64,000 nt of DNA, from positions 62,001-126,000 of the forward strand of contig NZ_JACHFL010000008.1 in the NCBI RefSeq assembly GCF_014201875.1, in the 5' to 3' direction. Positions 15,898 to 26,692 of the stretch are shown piece by piece; positions within the stretch are counted from its first letter, which is position 1; each line of letters opens with the position of its first letter. Position numbers and translations under genes: made by a program. The notes beneath the pieces were generated by a model, which saw nothing but the letters and a program-made list of their open reading frames with translations, was not told the origin of the DNA and made no database searches. The DNA comes from Deinococcus humi. Lineage in GTDB: Bacteria; Deinococcota; Deinococci; Deinococcales; Deinococcaceae.

Positions 15898-15926
15898 AAT
15901 ATAAGTCTATGACATTCATACGTCAA
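15898..15926 (-). promoter_or_regulatory. Early leftward promoter with palindromic operator
   Basis: Minus strand: -35 TTGACG (15921-15926), 17-base spacer, -10 TATATT (15898-15903), both 5/6 to consensus. A dyad TGAC(N8)GTCA (15910-15925) fills the region between -35 and -10, so a bound dimer would block polymerase. A related sequence (TATGACATTC) recurs at 15996-16005 over the start codon of the rightward repressor. Confidence 0.75.
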
Positions 15927-15947
15927 TAGGAATAGAGCTGTAGCGTT

Positions 15948-15976
15948 TTGATAGTGGGGAACCACTAGCCTACTAT
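15948..15976 (+). promoter_or_regulatory. Rightward repressor promoter with palindromic operator
   Basis: Plus strand: -35 TTGATA (15948-15953), 17-base spacer, -10 TACTAT (15971-15976). A 16-bp palindrome (TAGTGG GGAA CCACTA, 15952-15967) overlaps the -35 end and the spacer. It differs from the palindrome in the leftward promoter, so the two divergent promoters may answer to different proteins. Confidence 0.72.
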
Positions 15977-15996
15977 TTGCGTAGTGCTATGGCGTT

Positions 15997-16518
15997 ATGA
16001 CATTCGTTGCCGTCGCCTACCCTTTTATGGCCAGAAACCGCTCCACTTCCCCTCAATACGAGCCGACGCAAGCAAGCTTGGCGTTGAAGATGCGGCGCGT
16101 CGAACTGGGCAAGAGTCAGGCGGATGTTGCATTCGAGTCTGAGGTGTTGACCCAGACTACCGTGAGCGAACTGGAGCGCGGGAAGTATGGCCCTGAGGAT
16201 CTGACCGCTGCGCGATTGTCAGCACTGGCTAGAGGGCTAAACTGGACAGTTGCCGAATTAGAAGCGGCAACGGGCCTCAATCTTGGTCTGAGCCCTGCAT
16301 CCGATGATCAGATGACGGTAGTTTTGCGCCCGCTCCCCGAAGGCCTGCAAGCCGCGATCGACATCTACGGCAAGCGCTTCAGCGATCTGCTGGACCCTAC
16401 CTGGCAGCAATACATGGCCAAGTTTCGCTGGCGCGAGGGGCAACCGGAAGACGCTGAATCCTGGCTGGATCTCTATCGTGACCTCTCCCGTGCCGGAATC
16501 GTGCCGGGCGAGAACTGA
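15997..16518 (+). CDS. Phage CI-like repressor, XRE family (173 aa)
   Basis: The HTH lies at about residues 27-75 (ALKMRRVELGKSQADVAFESEVLTQTTVSELERGKYGPEDLTAARLSALARGL). The C-terminal 70 residues (LQAAIDIYGKRFSDLLDPTWQQYMAKFRWREGQPEDAESWLDLYRDL) lack a LexA/CI-type peptidase and are helical, which fits the type inactivated by a separate ImmA protease. The start is ATG at 15997, about 14 bases from the predicted transcription start; an ATG at 16027 is an alternative. It overlaps immA by one base (TGATG). Confidence 0.88.
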   Translation: MTFVAVAYPFMARNRSTSPQYEPTQASLALKMRRVELGKSQADVAFESEVLTQTTVSELERGKYGPEDLTAARLSALARGLNWTVAELEAATGLNLGLSPASDDQMTVVLRPLPEGLQAAIDIYGKRFSDLLDPTWQQYMAKFRWREGQPEDAESWLDLYRDLSRAGIVPGEN

Positions 16519-17153
16519 TGCGGGATGCTTCCCACGCTGCGCTGGCCTACGCTGCAAAGATTCACGCACAGCATGGCTATGAAACCTGTCCTGAACGCTT
16601 GTGTGCGGCCCTGGGCATCCGCGTCATTCCGGGCCGCGAGAACCGCGCCGTCAACGGGCCGCCCAGCATCATCACCTTGCGGCAGGACCGCTACGCGCCG
16701 CGCCAGAAGTTCACCATGCACCATGAGATTGCCCACGTCCTGATTCAGCGGGCGGGTCTGGAAGATGCGGTGCTGAACGAAGTTGACGGGGATGATGCGA
16801 ACGAACATCTAGAGGCGGTGGCCAGTCACATGGGCGCGGCGCTGCTGATGCCTGCTTCGCTGGTGCGGCAAGCCATACGGGATTGGGGGGATCGTCCCGA
16901 GGCGATCTTGAGGATTCAGCAGGGCAGCGGCGCAAGTTTTCCCGCTGCCCTGGTGCGTTATGTGACCCATGACCTTGAAGCCAGCCGTGGGGCGTTCGCC
17001 ACCAGCGGGAGCTATGTGGCGCACGCGGCCAGCATCAACATGCGTCCGATCTACCGCTATGACCGTGTCCCAGATCCGCGCGCCAGTTTCCCAGAGGCGG
17101 CGCTGCTCAGCATTCCCAACCGCGCCCGCACCGTGGGCGTCATGGTCTTTTAA
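16518..17153 (+). CDS. ImmA/IrrE-family metalloprotease
   Basis: A 211-residue protein of the ImmA/IrrE family with the zinc motif HEIAH at residues 69-73 and a downstream Glu in NEHLEAVASHMGAALLMP that can be the third ligand. Family members cleave XRE repressors: ImmA with ImmR in ICEBs1, IrrE/PprI with DdrO in Deinococcus. Here the repressor gene directly upstream is the obvious substrate. The last codons (ARTVGVMVF) recur at 17712-17750. Whether it responds to radiation or to a phage signal cannot be read from sequence. Confidence 0.88.
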   Translation: MRDASHAALAYAAKIHAQHGYETCPERLCAALGIRVIPGRENRAVNGPPSIITLRQDRYAPRQKFTMHHEIAHVLIQRAGLEDAVLNEVDGDDANEHLEAVASHMGAALLMPASLVRQAIRDWGDRPEAILRIQQGSGASFPAALVRYVTHDLEASRGAFATSGSYVAHAASINMRPIYRYDRVPDPRASFPEAALLSIPNRARTVGVMVF

Positions 17154-17163
17154 GGAGAGGACG

Positions 17164-17715
17164 ATGAAAAAGTTGCTCGCGCTTGCCGTAATGGCACTCC
17201 CTGCTGCGGCGGCCGTCCCGGCCAGTGGACAATTTGGCGCATCCGCAAAAGTGGCGTTGTTGATGCTGGAGGGCAAGACTGCGCCATGCAAAAACCCGGC
17301 CCTGAATACAGCCGCCTTTCAAACGGCCTGCGCCACAGTCCCATAATATGCGGCGGCGTTCAAGGCAAACTGGCCGCTGGTGGAAGAAGTCTCGTTCCCC
17401 GGTCTCACGCTTGTGCAGGACTGGAAGGCTGATCCAGATCCCGCGTCTAAGGGTGCCTTCTCACGTGCTTACGCCTTGAACGAGACGCCCTTCCTGGTGT
17501 ACTACCAGCCCACCGGCACCACAGGCCACCTCACCTTGATTTACAGATCTGATCTCCAGCCGACTGCGCCAGCGCCTGCTTCCAATGCATCGTCTCCCAG
17601 GTTCAGTTCCTGCGCCGCTGCCCGTGCCGCTGGCTACAGCAACATGCGACGGGGTCAGCCGGGCTACAGCAGCAACCTAGACCAGGACAATGACGGGGTC
17701 GCCTGCGATCAGTGA
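17164..17715 (+). pseudogene. Secreted Excalibur-domain protein split by an in-frame stop
   Basis: A good ribosome site precedes the ATG at 17164. The first 60 codons give a signal peptide (MKKLLALAVMALPAAAAVPASG) and a Cys-containing region; an in-frame TAA at 17344-17346 then interrupts. The same frame continues without another stop (YAAAFKANWPLVEEV...) to an Excalibur calcium-binding domain (SCAAARAAGYSNM...SNLDQDNDGVACDQ) ending at 17715. A single C-to-T change of CAA would explain the stop. The full protein would be 183 residues. Sequencing error or readthrough are alternatives. Confidence 0.75.
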
Positions 17716-17750
17716 GCAGCCCCCGCACCATCGGCGTCATGGTTTTTTGA
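17712..17750 (+). repeat. Duplicated remnant of the immA 3' end
   Basis: These bases read in frame as SSPRTIGVMVF-stop and match the last codons of immA (ARTVGVMVF-stop, 17120-17153) at most positions, including the following AGGAGA. The copy directly precedes the lipoprotein gene, as if immA had once ended here. It marks a past recombination or insertion of the Excalibur gene. Confidence 0.75.
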
Positions 17751-17758
17751 GGAGATCC

Positions 17759-18127
17759 GTGAAAAGAATGTTCCTTCTTCCCTTGCTGCTGGCCGCCTGT
17801 GCGCCAGCGGTGCAGACCAACCCAATCACCACCGCCAGCCGCACGTATGCCGCCAGCTGCCCAGCCGTCCTTGACGCCCTGACCGCCGTGGCGATCCGCA
17901 CCCAGCCCTCAGGTGCCGTGGGGGTTGGGAGCTGGTCGCTTCTTGGCCTGGTGTCTCGTACCGAGAGCACAGCGACTTATTCCAGTCAGTCCATGAATCA
18001 ATTCGCCACAACGGTCCAGGCCACCTGTACGGGTGAGGCCACACTGACACTCGACAGCGCAGGACAGACCCCTCCCCTGCTCAACGCTCTGAATTCCACC
18101 CTGCTGGATGGTGTCAAGCTGCCATGA
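17759..18127 (+). CDS. Small prophage lipoprotein coupled to the integrase gene
   Basis: I chose GTG at 17759 because of GAGGAG five bases upstream. The 122-residue product has a lipoprotein signal (MKRMFLLPLLLAACAPA, lipobox Cys about residue 14). The mature part has two Cys (SCPAVLDALTAVAI and ATCTGEA) and ends DGVKLP. No family is recognised; it is likely exported and made in the lysogen. It overlaps the integrase start by ATGA, so the two are translated together. Confidence 0.75.
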   Translation: MKRMFLLPLLLAACAPAVQTNPITTASRTYAASCPAVLDALTAVAIRTQPSGAVGVGSWSLLGLVSRTESTATYSSQSMNQFATTVQATCTGEATLTLDSAGQTPPLLNALNSTLLDGVKLP

Positions 18128-19275
18128 CCCGCAAACCCCCAGCCAAACGCGGGAACGGGGAAGGGACAACCCGTCAGCTGCCCAGCGGCAACTGGCGCTG
18201 GGAAGTGATGGTGGAAGGCCGACGCCACGGCGGGACCGCCCCCAGCAAGACGCTGGCCCGTCAGGCCGCCGCCCGTCTGATCGCCGACGCCACACGGGGC
18301 GGCGTGGTGGACCCGAGCGCCGAGACGCTGGGCGAGTACCTGACGCGCTGGCTGGAAGGCAAGCAGGCCAGCCGCGCCGTCCGCACCCACCAGATTCAGT
18401 CCGATCACCTGGAGCGCCATATCTTGCCCGTGATCGGCAAGGAACGGCTGCAGAAGCTCTCCCCTGCCCACATGCGCCGGTTGTTCGACTCCCTGAACAA
18501 GGCTGGGCTGGGGGCGTCCTCTCAGCGCCAGGTGCATCAGATGCTGATCTCGGCATTAGGCGAGGCACTGCGCCTGGAACTCGTGACCCGCAACGTGGCC
18601 GAGGTGGTCAAACCCACACCAGCCAGAGGCAAGGAGAAGACGGCACTGGCCAGCTTCACGGCTGAGGAGGCCGCCCGGTTCGCTGCTGCCGCTGCTGCAG
18701 ACCGCTGGGGCGCCCCGTTCCTATTTGCCCTCAGCACAGGAATGCGCCGCGGTGAGGTGGTGGGCCTGCGCTGGCAGGACGTGGATCTGGACGCGGCCCA
18801 GGCCCACGTCCGCGAGATCGTGACCACGCCCAAGACGACGGGCAGCCGGCGGACGGTGTACCTCTCCCCCGATACCGTGACGCTGCTGCGCAGGGTGCTG
18901 GCCAGCCAGGCGGAGCAGCGGGCCGCCCTAGTGGGCAGCGTGCGCGGCCATGCCAAGGGGTATGAGCGCAAACGGCAGTGGGCGGACAGCGGGCGGGTGT
19001 TCGTGAACAGCTACGGCGGGACGCTGCTGCCGGGGAACCTGAAGCGGGATATGGGGCGGATCTGTGGGGCAGCTGGCGTGCGCGAACTGCCGATCCATGG
19101 GCTGCGCCACACCTATGCCTCGCTGGCCCTGCGTGGCGGTGTCCCGGTGGAGGTGGTGAGCAAGCAACTGGGCCATGCCTCCCCGGCGTTCACCCTGACC
19201 CAGTACCGGACTGTGTTCACCTCGGAGCGGGAAAAATGGGCCTTGAATCTGAGTCAACTGGTGGGGGCGGATTGA
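18124..19275 (+). CDS. int: Prophage tyrosine integrase
   Basis: A 383-residue site-specific recombinase. The N-terminal 60 residues (STLPSGNWRW-type AP2-like arm-binding region, RQLPSGNWRWEVMV) are followed by a SAM-like core-binding domain (residues about 68-155) and the catalytic domain with Arg208/209 (GMRRGEVVGLRW), His325-x-x-Arg328 (HGLRHTY), His351 (LGHASPAF) and the nucleophile Tyr361. It is intact. It ends 82 bases from the tRNA-Val 3' end, the usual place for an integrase next to its attachment site. Confidence 0.93.
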   Translation: MTRKPPAKRGNGEGTTRQLPSGNWRWEVMVEGRRHGGTAPSKTLARQAAARLIADATRGGVVDPSAETLGEYLTRWLEGKQASRAVRTHQIQSDHLERHILPVIGKERLQKLSPAHMRRLFDSLNKAGLGASSQRQVHQMLISALGEALRLELVTRNVAEVVKPTPARGKEKTALASFTAEEAARFAAAAAADRWGAPFLFALSTGMRRGEVVGLRWQDVDLDAAQAHVREIVTTPKTTGSRRTVYLSPDTVTLLRRVLASQAEQRAALVGSVRGHAKGYERKRQWADSGRVFVNSYGGTLLPGNLKRDMGRICGAAGVRELPIHGLRHTYASLALRGGVPVEVVSKQLGHASPAFTLTQYRTVFTSEREKWALNLSQLVGAD

Positions 19276-19278
19276 GCG

Positions 19279-19298
19279 GTTACGCACGCGTTACGCAC
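19279..19298 (+). repeat. Direct repeat between integrase and tRNA, possible arm-type sites
   Basis: The 9-mer GTTACGCAC occurs twice, 11 bases apart (19279-19287 and 19290-19298), between the int stop and the tRNA. Repeats on one helical turn beside an attachment site are typical of integrase arm or excisionase sites. Confidence 0.45.
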
Positions 19299-19328
19299 GG
19301 AGCACCTTGGACCCTTTTGGTTGAAATG

Positions 19329-19356
19329 AAAAAACCCGCGCTAGGCGGGCTTTTTA
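19329..19356 (-). terminator. Intrinsic terminator of tRNA-Val
   Basis: On the minus strand the tRNA 3' end is followed within a few bases by a 5-6 bp G/C hairpin (CCCGC/GCGGG) and a TTTTTT run. It ends the tRNA transcript and may also end integrase transcription from the other side. Confidence 0.75.
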
Positions 19357-19357
19357 T

Positions 19358-19432
19358 TGGTGGGCGGTATAGGATTTGAACCTACGACCACTCGCTTGTA
19401 AGGCGAACGCTCTACCGCTGAGCTAACCGCCC
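19358..19432 (-). tRNA. tRNA-Val(UAC), prophage integration target
   Basis: The minus strand folds as a full cloverleaf: acceptor GGGCGGT/ACCGCCC, D-arm GCTC/GAGC, anticodon stem TTCGC/GCGAG with loop CTTACAA (anticodon TAC), T-arm with TTCAAAT, and an encoded CCA at 19358-19360. The integrase lies at its 3' side, so the 3' end of the tRNA is the likely attachment core (attR here); the left att copy is outside the window. Confidence 0.93.
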
Positions 19433-19445
19433 ACGCTGGGGGCCT

Positions 19446-19474
19446 ATGCTAAGGGGTCAGACGGACAGGATCAA
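19446..19474 (-). promoter_or_regulatory. tRNA-Val promoter
   Basis: Minus strand -35 TTGATC (19469-19474), 17-base spacer, -10 TAGCAT (19446-19451), about 14 bases before the mature tRNA 5' end. Confidence 0.6.
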
Positions 19475-19567
19475 GGGGTAGGCCCATCCTATTCAATACC
19501 CCGCTATCTAGTCCAGCATCTTAATGAATGCGGGGGGCGCGACGGAACAGGCAAATCTATAGTTCAC

Positions 19568-19580
19568 TCTATCGGATAGA
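19568..19580. promoter_or_regulatory. Palindrome upstream of the large lipoprotein gene
   Basis: TCTATC G GATAGA is a perfect 13-bp dyad 21 bases before the ATG at 19601, followed by TATTAGAAT, which may be a -10. It could be an operator, but no regulator is linked. Confidence 0.4.
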
Positions 19581-19600
19581 TATTAGAATCCTGAAGTTTT

Positions 19601-22396
19601 ATGAAGAAACTTCTGATTCTCCCGGCTGTTCTCAGCCTCAGCGCCCTTCTCTCTGCCTGTGGCGGCGAGGGTGGCACATCCAATCCTCCACCCACTTCCA
19701 AGTTCGTAATGACAGTCCAGATTACTGGCGCTGCCACCGCCCCAGTGACGGTCACTAACACCACGAGCAAGGCCACCGTCTTCAGTGGGATGCTGACGGG
19801 CAACAAGACCTTTAGTGATCTGGCCGCCGGAAGCGTGCTCAGCGTTCAGGGCGGCGCGGTCAACGGGTACACGACGCCCGACGTGCAGACAGTCACGCTG
19901 GACGGCAACAAGAGCGTGACCCTGGAATATAAGGCGTCCTCCATAGTTGGCACGGCCTGGAACAACACCAGTATTGCTGGCCAAGTTGTTGGCACTGATC
20001 TGCAACTGAGCAACGCATATCTGGGTAGCTTCAGTGATGACCTTTTCGGCAAAACCACGCTGGTGAACAACGTCGTTTCTTTCGATCTCTCTGCCTTGGT
20101 ACCTGGGCCACGGGAATTGCTCCCCGATTATTACGGCCCCCGATCTGGCTGCATCGGCAACAACAGTGATCCCGACGCGCAGATCTACGGTAGTACGAAC
20201 ATGACTGTTTTCGGTCCACAGGGCGATCTGCTGGGATACATTGACGAAAAAATTGTGGCTGGGCCGGATTCCGCGCTTCCGCAGGCCACCTTAAACCGCC
20301 TGTATTCGGATCGTCGATTCACATACAAGGGTACCTGTACCTTTTACGACAGTGCCGGGAATCCCTACACGGAAACTGTGGATGTCAACATCAGGCGTGG
20401 TTGGAACACGTTAGTGGTGTCGCAGGAAGCAAAGGCATTCAACACCCGCAACGCCTCGTCGGATGACCGGATCAAATTGGCCTTCACCTCTGCCGAGCCA
20501 AGAGTGGTTGTCGCTCTCGGTGATACCAACCTGAATTTTGTGAACAGTGAGAACGTCACAGTCAACGCTGAGATGATTCAGGTGGGCAATTACTCAGGCG
20601 AGATCAGCCTCAGTACCGATCTGCCTGGCCTGACGGTAGAACCTGCCACATTGACCCTCAATCCTCTACCAAAGGTGTCGGCCCAAGCTGCTGGGAGCCG
20701 CCCCCCCCATTTCTCAGCTCTCAGTCTGCGTTCTCAGAGACTCAGTGCCAAGCTGACCTTCAAGTACAGCGGCAATGAAAACGTCTACAACCGATTCTTC
20801 TCGCTACTCGTCAAAGATTCGGGCGGCAAGCAGGTTGGTCAGGGCAATGGCTTGATCAACGTTTCACGTCCTGGAATCAGCGTAGCAGTGTATGGACCAG
20901 AATTGGAACTGGCCCCCAGCAGCACCAGAAGCTTCCCAGTTTCATTGACCGCCGTAGGGAACTTCAGTGGCGAGGTCACGGTCAGCCTCAGCGGTCTGCC
21001 TGCCGGGGTGAGCGCTCCCGCCAGTAAGGTCAATCTCCAATATTTCGGTTCTACCGAACTCACGCTGACCAGCGGGGCAACCGTCAAGAGCGGCACCTAC
21101 CCCCTGACCATTACCGCGCAGGGCGGCGGCAAGAGCGCAACAACCACCATTAATCTGGTGGTTCCCAAATCCAGCGTAAGCGTCAGTCTGGAGAACTCCT
21201 CGCTCGCGGTCGCTCAAGGCGAAAAGGCGACCATCGGGGTCACGGTCCAGAGTCGGAATGGATTTTCTGGTTCCGCAACGGTACAACTCACGGGATTGCC
21301 CAATGGAATCACAAGTGATCCGACGACAGTCGTTGTGACGCCCAACACCACCACGACCGTCCGGCTCCCTGTCACAGCCGCAGCGAGCGCCACGCTGGGA
21401 GAAACGCAGGTGACCGTCACGTCCCCGGACCTCGATCCCCAGCAGTCCAGCTACGGCAACACCTTCACCCTTCTGGTGCGGCCCGCCCGGACAGCTCTGG
21501 GAAACAACCTTTCCAGTATTCTCGTGGCAGGCAACAGTGGGGTCTGGACTCTGACTTCAAACTACAACTCCAGCACCTATACCACCACCTCAACTTTCAA
21601 ACATCTTGTCGACGGGAAAGTGACTTCCACGGCAACCGTGAATGGCGAAATCAATAAGGCGTACTCTCTTTCTGACGGATCGATTCTCGCCTACCACATT
21701 TACGATACAAAAGCGTATGTGATCAACGATACCGGCATTCAGACCATTACGAGCAGGCCCTCTGGGCTGGCCGGATATTACAACAGCAATGCTGCAGTAG
21801 ATGACCAGGGCCGTCTCTGGTTCACACAAGAGAGTGCATCAGGCGCCATGTCCGGTTATTCATTAATGTCCTGGAATCCAGTGACCAGCACTCTCAAATC
21901 CTACGTCACCACCAACGACCTGACCTACTTTGGTTCGTATATTGCCAGTAACGATGGCAAGCATCTCGTTTATCAGTCGAGTACTTCGGCAGACTTCAAA
22001 ATCGATACATCAACCGGAGAAATGAGCAGCCTGGGCACCAATATTTCAACGTCGCCTGAAAACGCAGCTCTCAAGAATGACGGGGTAATCTACTTTACCG
22101 ATTATTACGGCAGTTCTCTGAAGCGTCTGAATCTGGATGGCACCATCACCGGCTTTCTAGAATTCAATAATATTAACGGCGTGATTGGCATGGACAAGGG
22201 CAACGATAACTATCTGTGGGTGAGCACTTATTATGGCGTCGCAAAAATCAACTTACAGACGAACGCAATGACAATAACAAAATTTGATTCTATCTCAGGA
22301 AAAATTCTCCTCACTGAGGGGGGAATTGGTGTGCTCACTACAGAAAGCATAAATGGAAACACCGGAACACAAGCTTACTTAACTCTCGTCCGCTAA
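19601..22396 (+). CDS. Large secreted lipoprotein with Ig-like repeats and a beta-propeller
   Basis: A 931-residue protein with a lipoprotein signal (MKKLLILPAVLSLSALLSACGG, Cys about residue 20). Residues about 30-110 look like a PEGA/Ig-type module (TVTLDGNKSVTLEYKA). Three related Ig-like repeats follow, with the signatures YSGEISLSTDLPGLTVEP, FSGEVTVSLSGLPAGVSAP and FSGSATVQLTGLPNGITSDP. The C-terminal 300 residues carry blades like streptogramin-lyase-type propellers (DDQGRLWFTQES, KNDGVIYFTDYYGSSLKRL, GNDNYLWVSTYYGVAKI). Probably a surface-anchored binding protein; the ligand is unknown. It lies just outside the prophage. Confidence 0.82.
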   Translation: MKKLLILPAVLSLSALLSACGGEGGTSNPPPTSKFVMTVQITGAATAPVTVTNTTSKATVFSGMLTGNKTFSDLAAGSVLSVQGGAVNGYTTPDVQTVTLDGNKSVTLEYKASSIVGTAWNNTSIAGQVVGTDLQLSNAYLGSFSDDLFGKTTLVNNVVSFDLSALVPGPRELLPDYYGPRSGCIGNNSDPDAQIYGSTNMTVFGPQGDLLGYIDEKIVAGPDSALPQATLNRLYSDRRFTYKGTCTFYDSAGNPYTETVDVNIRRGWNTLVVSQEAKAFNTRNASSDDRIKLAFTSAEPRVVVALGDTNLNFVNSENVTVNAEMIQVGNYSGEISLSTDLPGLTVEPATLTLNPLPKVSAQAAGSRPPHFSALSLRSQRLSAKLTFKYSGNENVYNRFFSLLVKDSGGKQVGQGNGLINVSRPGISVAVYGPELELAPSSTRSFPVSLTAVGNFSGEVTVSLSGLPAGVSAPASKVNLQYFGSTELTLTSGATVKSGTYPLTITAQGGGKSATTTINLVVPKSSVSVSLENSSLAVAQGEKATIGVTVQSRNGFSGSATVQLTGLPNGITSDPTTVVVTPNTTTTVRLPVTAAASATLGETQVTVTSPDLDPQQSSYGNTFTLLVRPARTALGNNLSSILVAGNSGVWTLTSNYNSSTYTTTSTFKHLVDGKVTSTATVNGEINKAYSLSDGSILAYHIYDTKAYVINDTGIQTITSRPSGLAGYYNSNAAVDDQGRLWFTQESASGAMSGYSLMSWNPVTSTLKSYVTTNDLTYFGSYIASNDGKHLVYQSSTSADFKIDTSTGEMSSLGTNISTSPENAALKNDGVIYFTDYYGSSLKRLNLDGTITGFLEFNNINGVIGMDKGNDNYLWVSTYYGVAKINLQTNAMTITKFDSISGKILLTEGGIGVLTTESINGNTGTQAYLTLVR

Positions 22397-22412
22397 AAGG
22401 CCCTTCAATTAA

Positions 22413-22444
22413 AATCCGCCGCAATAAACGCGGCGGATCCCATT
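22413..22444. terminator. Bidirectional terminator
   Basis: A perfect 9-bp stem (ATCCGCCGC / GCGGCGGAT, 7-base loop, 22414-22438) with T-rich ends on both strands lies between the rightward lipoprotein gene and the leftward gene ending at 22468. Confidence 0.85.
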
Positions 22445-22467
22445 TTTATCCTTTCAGTCTACATTAC

Positions 22468-22794
22468 TTAGTCCAGTTCCATATCGATCATCAAAGGGTT
22501 TTCCTTTGCGTCCTTTCCGCCAGCCCGAACGTCAGGAATCGCGATAGGTGTGCTGCGATCCATCTCTTTAGGAGGCTGACCAGGTTTGACCCAGCGAGTG
22601 CCGGGACCCGCTGGCCCAACAGCAGGTGCCGGTGTGACCGGGTAAGCGGCCAATCGGGCGGCGCGCAGGATCGAGTCCAGTTCGGGCGAGGTCAGCAGGC
22701 CCTTATTTTCCAGGGTGCTCAGCAGGCCCAGCACCAGCTTGCGCGTGAATTCGGCCTCCTGTTCGGGAGTCTTGAAGGGATTGGCATCGGTCAT
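22468..22794 (-). CDS. Hypothetical protein (108 aa)
   Basis: I chose the ATG at 22794 (MTDANPFKTPEQEAEFTRKLVLGLL). The N-terminal 50 residues are helical (LLSTLENKGLLTSPELDSILRAARLAAY), followed by a Pro/Ala-rich linker with KPGQPPKEMD and an acidic end (LMIDMELD). No family is recognised. It is divergent from the sdh operon. Confidence 0.6.
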   Translation of the reverse strand: MTDANPFKTPEQEAEFTRKLVLGLLSTLENKGLLTSPELDSILRAARLAAYPVTPAPAVGPAGPGTRWVKPGQPPKEMDRSTPIAIPDVRAGGKDAKENPLMIDMELD

Positions 22795-23068
22795 GGGGTT
22801 CAGAGTAGCGCGGCTGGGCTGTTCGCAGGAACCACCTGGGGGCAGGTGTGCTCCCCACCGGGTGACAGCTCCGTCCGGTGCCTGCGGACTAGTCCGGGGC
22901 GTCAGGGAGGAGGTGGGTGTTATCCTGGGCAGGTTGAAAATTACCGGATAGAAACGGTCATGATGGTTACCCACACGGCAAAATGTTCGCCTTAAAATAT
23001 GGACTGAGCAGAAGTCCGGGCTGTGGGTTTGGGTTCAAATGGCCCACGGGCAACCTGGGGAGGAACGA

Positions 23069-23425
23069 ATGTACAAGGGAAGAGAGGGGCAATGGGCATT
23101 TTTGCTTCACCGCCTGTCGGGAATCGCGATCCTGGCTTATCTGCTGATTCACGTTTTCAGCATCGGCTCGTTCATCTTTGGTGAGCGGTTCTACATGGCA
23201 ATTCACGAAACGTACGACTGGCCGATCTTCCGTATCGGACTGGTGTTCATCACGGCGGGGGTGGTGTACCACGCCTTCAATGGCCTGCGCATCATCGTGA
23301 TGGACTTTACCGGGGCTGGCGTGGCCTATCAGCGCCAAATGTGGTACGCCGTGATGGCGCTCACCGTGATCAGTGGACTGTACGCAGCCTGGACGCTGCT
23401 GCCGCGCCTGCTGGGAGGCTACTAG
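23069..23425 (+). CDS. sdhC: Succinate dehydrogenase cytochrome b subunit SdhC
   Basis: I chose the ATG at 23069, after GGAGGAACG. The 118-residue membrane subunit starts MYKGREGQWAFLLHRLSGIAILAYLLIHVFSIGSF and has three membrane segments; HRLSG with its Ser is the quinone-site motif, and His in LLIHVF and VYHAFNG are candidate heme ligands. It anchors the SdhAB dehydrogenase and passes electrons to quinone. First gene of sdhCDAB. Confidence 0.9.
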   Translation: MYKGREGQWAFLLHRLSGIAILAYLLIHVFSIGSFIFGERFYMAIHETYDWPIFRIGLVFITAGVVYHAFNGLRIIVMDFTGAGVAYQRQMWYAVMALTVISGLYAAWTLLPRLLGGY

Positions 23426-23426
23426 A

Positions 23427-23804
<378 letters not shown>

Positions 23805-23842
23805 GCACCTTCTCTTTGAGCTTTCAAAGGACGTAACTAACT

Positions 23843-25594
<1,752 letters not shown>

Positions 25595-25654
25595 CCCGTG
25601 ACTGAGGAGATGGAGGCAGGGTCAGCCCGCTTCATCTCTCCAAAGGAACTTCAA

Positions 25655-26425
<771 letters not shown>

Positions 26426-26436
26426 CCCGAACTCAG

Positions 26437-26472
26437 AAAGGCGCGGAGGCTACAGCTCTCCGCGCCTTTCGC
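26437..26472 (+). terminator. Terminator of the sdh operon
   Basis: A perfect 12-bp stem (AAAGGCGCGGAG / CTCCGCGCCTTT, 26437-26448 and 26458-26469) follows the sdhB stop by 11 bases. Confidence 0.85.
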
Positions 26473-26692
26473 CGTGGGCGTCCAATCGGCGGGTGGTCTG
26501 GGACGCTCGCTTTCGTCAGCGTCGCCGCCAACCCAACCCAATACGACCCGTTTCTCTCTAGCAGTGACCCCTTGGCCAATTCACAGACCTTAAGTCCCAA
26601 CGCTTGGGCCGCCGCCTACAAACAAGTGCAAGTCGAACTCTTCCAGAGAGCAGACTCTGCCGAACAGCTCTGCGCCTGCGGCAGCCGCGGGC

